In this document: positions 1 through 10,072 of the stretch, piece by piece
How the letters are laid out: each line of letters starts with the position of its first letter
Numbering within the stretch: the stretch's first letter is position 1
Assembly: GCA_000442015.1 (NCBI GenBank)
Contig: KE560886.1
Span: 1-23,810, forward strand
Source: Rozella allomycis CSF55
Taxonomy: Eukaryota > Rozellomycota
Reading direction: 5' to 3'
DNA: 23,810 bases
Notes under the pieces: model-generated
The model's input: the letters and a program-made list of their open reading frames with translations, nothing else
Database searches by the model: none
What the model was told of the DNA's origin: nothing
Made by a program: the position numbers and the translations under genes

Positions 1-810
1 AGATGCAATTAGAGGAGCATTATAATTCGCTGCAAGAAGAAATTGAAAAGAAGACGATAAAATTGGAAAAGATGGTGAAAAAGATCCAAACGACGAAATC
101 TGAGATTCATGATTTGCAAGAGGAGTTTAGGAATGAGAGAGAAGAATTGATGGAAGCGATTAGAGAGATTTCAAAAGAAATTTTATTAAAGCAGACAATT
201 ATTGATAATTTTATAACAAAAGAAGAGGTTTATAAAGTGCAGCAGAGATCGATATTTAACGAGGAAACGGAAGAGTGGGAGATAATTTCGTATGCAGAGA
301 TGAATCAGCAAAATAAGCTGGCGAGACCGAAATCAGAGTTTAGACTTCCCATGAGTTTGTTGGCAAAGGAACAAGTAGCGAATGGAAATAAGAATCCAAG
401 ATTTAGGCATGAAAACATTCTAGTTGTTCCGTTGGATATGCCAGAGAGAATGACAAGAGATTATATTAGAAAAAATGTGANGGAAAAACTGGATCAAAAG
501 ATATAAAGAACCAATTGCTTGTAGGAGGTGAAGGAATATGATAATTTCGTATGCAGAGATGAATCAGCAAAATAAGCTGGCGAGACCGAAATCAGAGTTT
601 AGACTTCCCATGAGTTTGTTGGCAAAGGAACAAGTAGCGAATGGAAATAAGAATCCAAGATTTAGGCATGAAAACATTCTAGTTGTTCCGTTGGATATGC
701 CAGAGAGAATGACAAGAGATTATATTAGAAAAAATGTGATTGAAAAGCCAATTAATAAAAAGAAGAGCGAAGATTTGACAATATCAGCGAGCGCTTATCA
801 AAAATTTTGA
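1..810 (+). CDS. KIF3B: Kinesin-II motor subunit, KIF3B type, C-terminal part (5' end outside window)
   Basis: This is the C-terminal stalk and tail of a heterotrimeric kinesin-II motor subunit. In cilia kinesin-II is the plus-end-directed motor for anterograde intraflagellar transport. The motor domain lies left of the window. The visible part starts with a coiled coil (LEEHYNSLQEEIEKK), continues through the family-typical SEIHDLQEE and IIDNFI segments, and reaches the tail block with ENILVVPLDMPERMTRDYI. The order and spacing match animal KIF3B, as I know the family. The frame is open from base 3, so that ATG is internal and not a start. A single n at 481 and a 200-bp repeat (281-480 = 540-739) interrupt the gene. 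Reading 1-480 straight into 740-810 gives one frame ending in SAYQKF and TGA at 808-810. KIF3A or another kinesin-2 paralogue is possible, but the tail fits KIF3B better. Confidence 0.88.
281..739. repeat. 200-bp exact duplication around the n at 481 (unmerged contig ends)
   Basis: Bases 281-480 and 540-739 are identical. The n at 481 directly follows the first copy. Bases 482-539 match neither the sequence upstream of the first copy nor the one downstream of the second, so they look like a bad or chimeric contig end. The second copy restarts the kinesin frame at 538 and could be mistaken for a separate 90-aa gene. This is best read as an assembly join, not a genomic duplication. Confidence 0.9.
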
Positions 811-814
811 ATAG

Positions 815-850
815 ATTAAATTGAAATGGTTTGAAATAGATATAAATAAA
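815..850 (+). promoter_or_regulatory. Candidate poly(A) signals of the kinesin gene
   Basis: ATTAAA lies at 815-820, four bases after the stop codon, and AATAAA at 845-850. The kinesin gene and the convergent helicase gene share only 87 bp (811-897) for both 3' ends. Confidence 0.5.
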
Positions 851-889
851 AACATTTAAAATAAAGATTTAGTTTGTTTAAAATTAACA

Positions 890-895
890 TTTATT
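890..895 (-). promoter_or_regulatory. AATAAA two bases after the helicase stop codon
   Basis: On the minus strand AATAAA occupies 895-890, two bases beyond the TAA at 900-898. It follows the pattern of a poly(A) signal next to the stop codon seen throughout the window. Confidence 0.6.
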
Positions 896-897
896 GT

Positions 898-3800
898 TTA
901 ATTAGAATCCAATTTTGATCTCTTTTGCTTTTTGAATGATGCAAGGGTATTTTCATATTCTTTTAATGAGTGTATAAACGATTGAATAATGACAGTCAAG
1001 TGGGACTCTTCATCCAATTCATCAACATCGATTTCCTTGTAATCTTTGACATCTTCCAATTCCTTGAAATTCATTTCTTTGTAATCTGTGAATATGGAAT
1101 GAAGAATGTTTAATAGAATCAATTTTGAATGAATGGGTAATTTAGATTTAACTAAATCCCTAAATTCCTTGTGAGTATTTGAAAAAGTCTTTTTGAATTT
1201 TATAAATTTAGGATCATCAATTGGAATATCGTCAATGATTTGCAATGTATTTTCATAACTATTTTGATAGATTGTTATTCTTGCTTTTTCAAGCCACTTC
1301 TTTAAGGAATTTACTATTCTATTAGACAGCAACAAAGATTCAACAACATCTATTTTATTTCCACCTTCATTTACATTATCACTATTTATTTCGCTCAATA
1401 GATGAGAAATTGAAATTGTTGGAATTATAGAATTTTCATTTGTAGATTCTAGAATGTATAGATCAGATTTATATTCAAGTAAATCTAAATCAGTTTCAAG
1501 ATCAAAGTCATCTTTAGGTAGGAGATGATTGTTCAAAGGTAAAGTATTTAAAGCAAAAATGACTTTTAATTGATTTAATCTTGAAATAAAAAAGTCTTCA
1601 TCATCTAAAGAATAATTGTATTGATTAAACCACGAGCCTAATTCATCATTATGCATCAATGATAGAAATTTACAAAGTGTACCAAGTTCTCTATTTAATC
1701 CATGATCATTCTCAGATATCCCATTTAAATGTTCAAAGAATAGAACATTATAAAGGGGATAAATGTGATTAAATAAAAGAGATTTTGTTACAATAAGATC
1801 AACCAAGCCACCCTTGTGTAGAGTTAATTGACAAAGAATCAATCTTTCTAATAAATAGATGACAGACAAAGGATCAAAATCTTCAAAATAATTATAATAA
1901 ATATCTTGTATGATGCGACTATATTGATTTGTGCAGCCAAGAACTCTGTAGAATAAGAGTTCTGGTCGAATCGTTGATTTGAGAATATCTGAAATTTTCT
2001 TGAATGAACTTTCCAAATTTTCATGAATTATTTTAAAGATGAAATAGCCGCTTTGAAAAGAATTATAAACCAACAATTGGTGGATTAAATAGAATGAAAA
2101 TTTTAATGGAAAAGATTTCATTCTTAAAACAATTGAACAAGAAGAAAGAAATTCAGATAAAATAAATTTAAATTGTTTTTGATTTGAAGATTGATTTAGA
2201 ACCAGGGTTGAATATTTTATCATTAGATTTGAAAAAGTTGAAATTAAATTAAAATGAAAATTATTTTCAATATCTGAAATGTCAGAAAATGTCAGAATGC
2301 AATTCTTCAATTTTAAAAGAATTTCCATTTGATCTACAAAACATTTTTCTTTAAAGAAATTATCCAACTCTTTTGTTAAATTAGATTTGTCTTGAATTTC
2401 ATTAGAAGTTTTTAAACTATCATTAGAAGCATTTACAGTAACAGTGTCACTACATGAGTCCTTTAAAGTATTAACATCACTTTGTTCATTAGACTTTGAA
2501 TTGCTAATATCCACTGGCGCACATTCATTGTTATTATTCAACGTATCTTTAACAGTAATTTCCTTACTCTCTTTATCTTCATTAACACTATTGAATTCAA
2601 CAATGTCGCTGCCTTCACTAGTCACATTGGAATCATTAGCATCATTAACTAGAACTGTATCACTACATTCAACAACTGTATCACTACAATCTTTGCTATC
2701 AACACCTTCAACAACTGTATCACTACATTCTTTAACGTCATTAGCAACATTAACAACAGTAACTTCTTCAACTTTAGCAACATTAACTTGTTTATTATCA
2801 TCTTTATCCACTTTAGCAACATTAACTTGTTTATTATCATCTTTAACAACTATATCATTAACAACTTTGGCTATTAACTCTCCATTAATCAATTCAACAT
2901 TGAAATTTATTAAAGCAAAGTATGAAATAATTTCACCGACAAATTTAGATTTAAAATTATTTGAAATTTTATTAATGCTTGTCAGAAAAGAAGATTTCTC
3001 TAAATTTTTAAAACTTTTGTTCAAATTTGAATGCCAACCATAAAGTTTAACATAATCTCCATTTTTATTAACATTCAAGAATCCAAAATTTCTGTAAAAT
3101 AAAATATTCTTGTGTTCATTAAATTGATCTGTCAACATTTTATTAATAAAATCAAAATATTCAAAATTAAACAATTTAAATGATTCACAAACATTAATAA
3201 AATCTTTAAATTTTGATTCTTTAATTAAATAGTAAATTCTTGTAAAAATAATCAATTTGAAATAAAGTGGATCTATTTTGGAAATTTCCAGATCTAACAT
3301 TTTCAATAATTCTAAAACATTCCTTTCAGTAAACAATCTACCAAAAACTTTATAATCTTTGTTTTTCAATATTTCATCAATTATCAAATTTTCATTATTT
3401 AAATCAAATTTAAATTGATAAATAGAATATGAACTAATTAAAGTCTTGAACATTAAATCTGGATAATCCTTTTTTAATTCAGAGCTTTTAGAAACAATCA
3501 TTGCAGCTCTTTCAATGTTATCAGCTTTATCCACTAAAAGATCAACACACAATCGTTTATTTCCTTTTTGTTCCAAATGATCAATGTAATTGTTTATATA
3601 ATCTTGGTTTTCATCCAACAATGAATAAATAAAATCTTTTTCTTTTATTTCATCAATCACTCTACCAGCTGACAAACCAGTAGTGATTTTAGCACTCCCT
3701 TCAACCTTTTCTTTAACATCTCCTTTCCCTTGAAGCTTTTCCCTTTCCACGCTTTCTCTTTGTAACCTTTCCTTGTCTCTCTTTTCCTTTTCTATTAAAT

Positions 3801-6800
3801 AATTGGCAATCTCTTTCAAAAATTGTAATTTCAATTCTTTATCAATAACTTTAAACTCATTTTGATGATTAACAATAATTTCAAAAGCTTTTTCATAACA
3901 CTTAGCATTTCTAAAACAAAGAAGAGAATTGTCGTAATCTTGAATTTTCAGAAACAAATTTCCAGCCTTAACAAAATCATCAGCATTGAAGAAACATTCA
4001 GCTGCCAATTTAAATTCATCAATTTTTTCAAATTCAATAGCAGCCTTCTTCAACAATGATTGTTTTTGATTTTTAGATAAGCTTTTGGATTCCAATTCAT
4101 AAATTTTAGCCTGACAATAAGAGATTTTATAGACATTATCAGTATTTTTAAAGCAATTCAAAGCTTGAACATACATTTCTTTATTAAAGAATTCATTGCC
4201 TTTTTTATTCCATTCACTGTCAGAACTTTTAACCGCCAAAGTGTAATTTTTATTTTCATATTCAGCCAATTTAAAATTTATTAATAGATTGAAAAAATAC
4301 AATGAATTTTCACTTGTATCAAAAAACACTAGAAGATTTTTAGCCCTGGTTATTCCAACATACAGAAATTTTAAATCATTAAAAAAAGTTGAATTATTTG
4401 AATGCTCAAAGTTAGAATTCTTTCCTTTAAAATAAGTATTCATTTTTTCAGCAAAATTTTCATTTAAATCTTCTTGAACAATTTTATCTAAAATTGTTAA
4501 ATATCGCCATTTATTCTCCAATAAAGAACTTTTAAAGAAATCGAAAATTACAACATCAGAAAATTCTAAACCTTTGGATTCAGTAATTGTTAAAACTTGA
4601 GCCTTTTTATTATTTTCTTCAAGAATTCTTTCCAATTCCTTCTTTTTGAATTCATCTTTAACAAGAATGACTTGATCAGCCCCAAGTGAATTAGAATCTC
4701 CATACAAATAGATCAAGAAATTCTCAATGTTTCTGTGATTTAATATTGTTGGTTTCATTGTAGAATTAATAGCTCCAACTTCATCCTCCAATTTATCAAT
4801 CTCAGATGGAAAAAAGAAATGAATTAATCTAGTTACGAAATTTCCTACTTTTAAAATGTTGGCTTGAGATCTAAAATTCTTCTTCAATTGAAACAAGTGC
4901 GGCAAAATAGACGAATTGTTGTAATCATTCTTATTATCAGCAATAAAATAATAAAACAAATCTTTAATTATTTCAAATTTAAATATATTTCCTTCAGTGA
5001 TACATTGAACTTGATCACCAGCCAATGTAAACAAGGTTTGATTATCTCTTCTCATCAATAATTTAATTAACGCCATTTGAATCGGCAATAAATCCTGGAT
5101 TTCATCAATGTAAATATAATCAAACACGGCTAAATTGTCATTTTGATGCAATTGATTAAACAAATGAAAACAAATATCTGAAATATCAAAATCTCCATTT
5201 TCATTTTTATTTTTTTCATACTTTAAATAAAGTTGATAAATTTGTTCATAATCTACCTTGTTCAATTTACTCCTCCTAGTCTCGCCCTGTTTAATATATT
5301 TTGACATTTCCAAACATCTTTTATTCTCAATTAAATTATTGAATGATCCTTTAATATAAAACATTATTTCATTAAAAATATTTAAAGCTTCTGATTTTGT
5401 CTTACCTTTGAAATATTTTCTATGAAATTTCTCAAATCCAACAAAATTGTTTTCAAATGATTTCAAGTTGTTTCTTTTTAATTTATTCACGCTACTTGCA
5501 TTTCCTTTACCAACGCTCATTCTCATTTTATACTTTTCATATTCCAATTCGTTCATCAACATTCTATCTTCACAAAATGAATCTAAATAGATCAATAACC
5601 GCTTAAAAGATAAGAATTTCGCATCAGATTCAATATTCATTTTCTTGATTTTATTAATCTTTGATATTTGCATTTCATATTCCTCTTTTACATTTCTGCA
5701 AAGGATTTCACTTGCAGTTAAAAATAATTGCTTTCCATTCAAGTGTGACTTGAAATTATTAAAACTGACACAAAGCAATCTCCTTGATATAACACTAGTT
5801 TTGCCCGTTCCACTTCTACCAACGATAATCAAATTCTTTTTGTATTTAACAATCTTATTTTCTGTATCTTCCAACAAGTAAGGCAACTCTTTATAATCTT
5901 CAAAGTTATTCTCCAATAGAAATTCCAACGCTTCTGAATTTAAGGAATAGATTTTGCAGCTCAGATTTGATTCTTTTGAATTAGTTAAATTGGCTTGTGC
6001 TTGATCCACACAGTCAAACCTTTTTATCCCTGTAGTCTCTGCCAAATCAAATCTGTTTGGATAAATTATTCTATTCTCATCCAAAACTAATTCACAAAAA
6101 CATAAATTCAAATATTTTATGCTAAATTTATTAATGTTCTTTTTAAAAATTTCAAATCCTTTATATATTTCAGTTCCACTGATTAAATCCAACACTTCCA
6201 GCACTTGAATTCTTTTATTCAAATCAACACCAATCGTCCAAACTATCTTTTTATTATCTCCAATGTCCTTCGCATAAAATATATTCCCTGCTTTATATTT
6301 TTCTTTTATCATTTCCACACTATTAATATATGGTCTGTTATTGATCCCGCCAAAATTTCCTCGTGTCAATCCAATAATGAAATTAATCGCATTTCTCTTG
6401 ATCAAGACTTGTTCTTTACTAATCTTCTTTAACGCATTGTCAACACTTCTCAAACTCCAAATTCCCTTCACATTTACCACTTTATTATTAATCAATTTCA
6501 TTATTTCAAATCTGTTTTCACTCTTCTCAATCTCTTGTATCATTAACCCATTCATCTTCTTGTTCCATAATTCTCTCAAATTAGCGGGAAAGGATTCATA
6601 TATTGTATTCATAGCAAAAAACGAACTCGTTGACATTACCATTCTCATCATATCCGTCCACAAATTAGACGATGAAAATGTATTCGCATCTCCAAACACC
6701 CATAATGCTCTTCTAGCTCTCGTTATAGCTACATTCATTCTCTGCGCATCCTCAACAAACCCAATCTCTTGCTGTGGATTAGATCTTGTCAATGACAATA

Positions 6801-8816
6801 TTATTATATCCCTCTCATGTCCCTGATATGCATCAACAGTCCCGACATCAATTTCCTTTTCAACGCCAATCATTCTCATTGCTTCTTTAAAATCACCCAT
6901 CTTTTCTTTAAATATTTCCACTTGATAACTGTATGGGCAGATTATGCTAATGGTGTCCTTTTCTTTTGGATAACAACTCACAAAATAAGACAAAAATGCT
7001 AAAATATGGTTTGCTTCAATTAAATTCCCCTTCGATCCGCTCAATGAACTATTTTCCATAGAATTGAAATGATTTATAAACATCAAAGGCTTGAAATACT
7101 TGGAGTCATACCACTCGCATTTATAATTCAACACCTTCTTCGAATTCTTCAATTCGTTATCATAGAATGCCTTAGATGCAAATTTCACAATGTCTTTGTG
7201 CATTCTAAATTGCTCTTTCAACATCACTACAGATTCGAATCCACTCCTTAACAATCTTTCAAAAAAGCTTGTCGCTCTTCCACTATCACGAATATCTTGA
7301 GATTTGCACAATCCTGGTAACTGCTTTTCATCTCCTACAAGTGTAATCGACTTGATTCCATTGCGCAATAAGCTTAGTATCTCCCATTCCAAGCATTGAC
7401 TGGCTTCATCCACAATCACCCGTCCACATTTTTCATTTATTAACCTTGAAGATAATGATGAACTCAAAGTACAAACATATATGGATGCTATTTAACGCTA
7501 AATAATTGAGGTACCATATTTTATGTAGTCTTTGGATATGTCAATATAGTCCTTCTTTTTACTGATCCTTGTTAATACATGTGATATATTCCACAAGTCA
7601 TACAACGATATTTCACCGTTTTCAAACTTTGTAATCGATTTTTTTATGCCATCAAATAGAGTTTTATGCTTAGTTATCACATTTTCATATCTCAAAATCT
7701 GCATTAGATTGTCCTCCATTGCTGCATACACATCATTTAAATTTTCATAATGTACAATACTGTCACGTTGAAGTAAATTCGTTATCAAGTCTGTCGCTAT
7801 CGTTATTGTTCGAAAATATTCATTTATTCTCTCTTCCAACAAATACGGTCTTGTATCAGCATTCATTAATTCGATCAAAGTATCATATCTTCCAACTAAC
7901 ACTATCTTGAACGGATCAATATTAAGCTCCCGGATGATTTTATTCAATAAACACACAACTGCGACATTTGTTTTGGCGGTAACCAAAATTGTTTCACCTG
8001 GAAAAAGATTTACTAGCCCTTCAATAATACCAACAATAGTTTGCGATTTTCCTGTTCCAGGAGGTCCCTTTACAAGCGAAATAGTGTTGCTATAATTAGC
8101 AACTACGGACATTTTATTGCCTCACGCTGCTCTTCATTCGCATTGTCGTATATTGCAGATTTAGATAATTCATAATTAATATGGTTCCGAGGTGCAACAA
8201 AAGGACTCTTGTAATGATCAACTCCATTCAAAACAATATTGCGTATGGAAGAAGGTATCAAATTTCTCTCGAACATCAAGGATCGTAAGAATCGAAAACC
8301 CGGACAAAAACCAGCTATTGGAAGCAAATATCCTTCCTTAAATTGGCGATAATTATCACTTTTGTACATTATTTCCAATTTAAACTGCACAATCACTTGG
8401 GCTTGGGCATCATCATTTGGAACTTGACGCTGGCCATATCCATAATTCTCTTGATCAATGATAAGAATGCCTATTATATGATTAGAAGTATAGAAATCTT
8501 CAAATCTCGCCACCCTTTCTTCTGATAGACAAACTAAATCCATATGCATGATCTCAGGCAACTCTTCGGAAAAAACAAAGCTTATCCTGGACTCATCCTC
8601 TCGCAACGAAAATGGAAAAGATTGACGATAAGTACTAGACTTGGACAAGTTTTCAACCACTTCAGTTCTCATTTCTTCTTTCACCAGAACAGACATGTAA
8701 TCACACATCCCTTTAATAGATCCATACTCATCATTCAAGATTTTCGCTCGATAGTCTTTTTTGCAAAATGCGGGTATTCCATCACGCAAAAAGTTAAAGA
8801 TTTTTTCCACAGTCAT
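898..8816 (-). CDS. Giant tandem SF1 helicase protein (UPF1/ZNFX1-like plus UvrD/TRANK1-like) with TPR-like region
   Basis: The reconstruction predicts about 2630 aa. The first module carries EEQREAIK, Walker A GPPGTGKS (8044-8067), motif II DEAS (7399-7410), GDEKQLP, EQFRM, DAYQGHERD and AITRARR, which fits the UPF1/SEN1/ZNFX1 group. The second carries GRSGTGKTS (near 5794-5820), DEIQD (5092-5106), AGDQVQ, NFRSQ, ESKGLEF and VGITRAKN, which fits UvrD-type helicases of the TRANK1 kind. A TPR-like stretch (NKKGNEFFNKEMYVQALNCF onward) follows, then a low-complexity linker and a long C-terminal region I do not recognise. The start is set at the first in-frame ATG (8816), but the frame is open further upstream. 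A 27-nt intron (7488-7514) joins KYG to ASIYVCTLSSS. A one-base frameshift at an A run near 8113-8116 separates EEQREAIK from MSVVANYSN. The last exon is 6590 nt with no visible intron. The substrate is unknown; the families suggest ATP-driven RNA or RNP remodelling. Confidence 0.8.
2644..2850 (-). repeat. In-frame tandem repeats coding a low-complexity linker
   Basis: A 36-bp sequence is repeated exactly at 2771-2806 and 2810-2845 (period 39 bp, 13 codons, coding DDNKQVNVAKV). Nearby (about 2650-2735) several copies of a unit coding CSDTVVE occur. The repeats lie in the helicase exon between the TPR-like part and the C-terminal region. They keep the frame and encode acidic, Val/Asn/Ser-rich sequence, probably a disordered spacer. 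Confidence 0.8.
7488..7514 (-). other. 27-nt intron of the helicase gene
   Basis: It starts GTACCTC and ends AAATAG on the minus strand and contains an in-frame TAG. Removing it joins AAATATG to CATCC and gives ASIYVCTLSSS, the motif that normally precedes the DEAS box in UPF1-like helicases. It is the only intron I could place in this gene. Confidence 0.85.
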
Positions 8817-9106
8817 ATTTTCTACCCCTGCTTTTCTCGACGCGAAAATATATAAAAGATCAGTTGAGAAATCTCGCAATCTACTATCTTGGATCTATGG
8901 AAATTTATCGAGCTTGATTCTCAAGTTCAGGTAGAAAGCGGAGAAAAAAATAGAATTAAAGGCATAGAATCATGATGTAGTCGTAAACTCGTAATGCTAA
9001 ATTGTACGTTGGTGACACGAACCATGAATCCATGAGAAATAATGGATCGTGTTTTTAAAATAAATCATACTATATTGACTAAGATGAAAATTTTTATTTG
9101 ATAACG
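8817..9106. other. Intergenic or 5' leader region between the PRP38-like and helicase genes
   Basis: This 290-bp stretch should hold the helicase promoter and 5' leader. The helicase frame stays open on the minus strand from 8816 up to a TAG just upstream of about 8890. Further up, in the same frame, an ATG at 9033 opens a 25-codon reading frame beginning MDSWFVSPTYNLALRVYDY. It could be a first exon joined by a GTTTAC...CCATAG intron of 93 nt, but that size would be unlike every other intron here. I see no RNA gene in it. Confidence 0.4.
9094..9099 (-). promoter_or_regulatory. AATAAA seven bases after the PRP38-like stop codon
   Basis: AATAAA on the minus strand at 9099-9094; the stop TAG is at 9109-9107. 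Confidence 0.6.
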
Positions 9107-9979
9107 CTACAAAAATTTCTTTTTGCGTCTTGATGTATCTTCGTCGTCACTAATTTCGTCCTTAACTTCGGAATACTTTGAATCCCACTCACAAAACTCT
9201 GAATTTAACTCCAAGTTTATGTCACCCCAGTTATTCTTGCTTTCATCTGATAAATGCAGTTTCTCGAATTGATGATCAAGCCTTTTCACTTGGTAAAAAG
9301 GATCATTGGCGACCTGAAAGTTTCGCTTTAACTTTCCAAACTTGGAATGCCGCTTGAGAATGGTATATTTTTCTTTATCTGGAAATGGATTACGATTTAG
9401 AATATCAAGTTCCTTTTCTAAAATCATCAGATCAGAATTTGAAAGATTCGGAAGCTGAACAGATAAAACTCGGTTTACAGTCAACAATTTTTTGGCTATT
9501 CCTTCAATTGTACTTTAATGAGCCAACATGCATTATTGTTACTCTGCCATAATCAAAGGACTTGCAAAAGTAACAGGCTCCTTACAATGAAGAAAGGGTC
9601 GAAACATGTCTAAAAGCTTTTTCCCTTCTTTGTACTTAAACCTCCAATAGAATAAAACTATGCACTTTGCAAACCTATATTTCCGTGACTTGTGTCATTA
9701 CGGTGTTTCCGCTTTTGACATTAGTTGTCGAGACTTTTTATCAGTAAGATTCTTATTTTTTAATAGCGAGTGCAATAGAACCAATGGATACAATGGCTGT
9801 TCTCTTCCATCTGGATGGATCTTGGTGAATTCTAGGCTTGTTATAGTATCAAATTCTTCGGATATTGATTGTACCGAGTTCATTTCACTAATTAGACATT
9901 CATGGGAATATTACACTAAACTTGAGAAAGTTGTTCCGCCCTCAATTGCTTTGACCAAGCTTAGGTTTGTGGGATACAT
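9107..9979 (-). CDS. PRP38: Divergent PRP38-like pre-mRNA splicing factor (4 exons, 262 aa)
   Basis: The exons are 9979-9915, 9887-9702, 9674-9543 and 9512-9107, separated by introns of 27, 27 and 30 nt. The sum is 789 nt with no internal stop. The fold signature follows PRP38 in order: NLSLVKAIE with TTFSSL near residue 5-21, a hydrophobic helix LYPLVLLHSLLKNKNLTDK, SKAETPFAKCIVLFYWRF (the family's SPYIRALGFMYIR position), PFLHCKEPVTF, MADTIEGIAKKLL (the family's MTIGE...LL position) and QLPNL (the RLPR position). PRP38 is a tri-snRNP-associated protein needed for spliceosome activation. Similarity is weak, the glycine-rich loop found in many PRP38 proteins is missing, and the tail is acidic and lysine-rich (ISDDEDTSRRKKKFL) rather than RS-rich. 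It could be a lineage-specific paralogue. The start is the first ATG after an upstream in-frame TAA. Confidence 0.55.
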
Positions 9980-10072
9980 ATTCAAAAGCTTGAAGTTTAA
10001 AAGTGATCTATGTGATTAAAAGACAATTAAAATTATAATCAATAGTACGCTAAGGCAAAAATTCTTTATTTG
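9980..10072. other. 93-bp spacer between CEP83 and the PRP38-like gene
   Basis: The two genes run in the same direction. The spacer must hold the CEP83 3' end (AATAAA at 10070-10065) and the downstream promoter. No further coding exon could be attached to the ATG at 9979. Confidence 0.5.
10065..10070 (-). promoter_or_regulatory. AATAAA two bases after the CEP83 stop codon
   Basis: AATAAA on the minus strand at 10070-10065; the stop TGA is at 10075-10073. Confidence 0.6.

Noticed and set aside
538-810. Separate 90-aa gene preceded by a bacterial-type ribosome binding site
   Set aside because: Its product is the kinesin tail repeated from 281-480; it exists only because of the unmerged join at 481.
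2444-3043. 199-aa plus-strand frame rich in Leu, Ser and Thr
   Set aside because: It is the complement of the low-complexity repeats in the helicase exon and has no start context or family likeness.
8094-8116. A 23-nt GTGAGG...CGTAG intron between the helicase frames
   Set aside because: It is shorter than all other introns and would delete REAIK, making motif Q to Walker A too short; a one-base run error fits better.
9660-10019. 119-aa plus-strand open frame
   Set aside because: It lies opposite exons of the PRP38-like gene, whose spliced frame shows ordered family motifs; the plus frame shows none.
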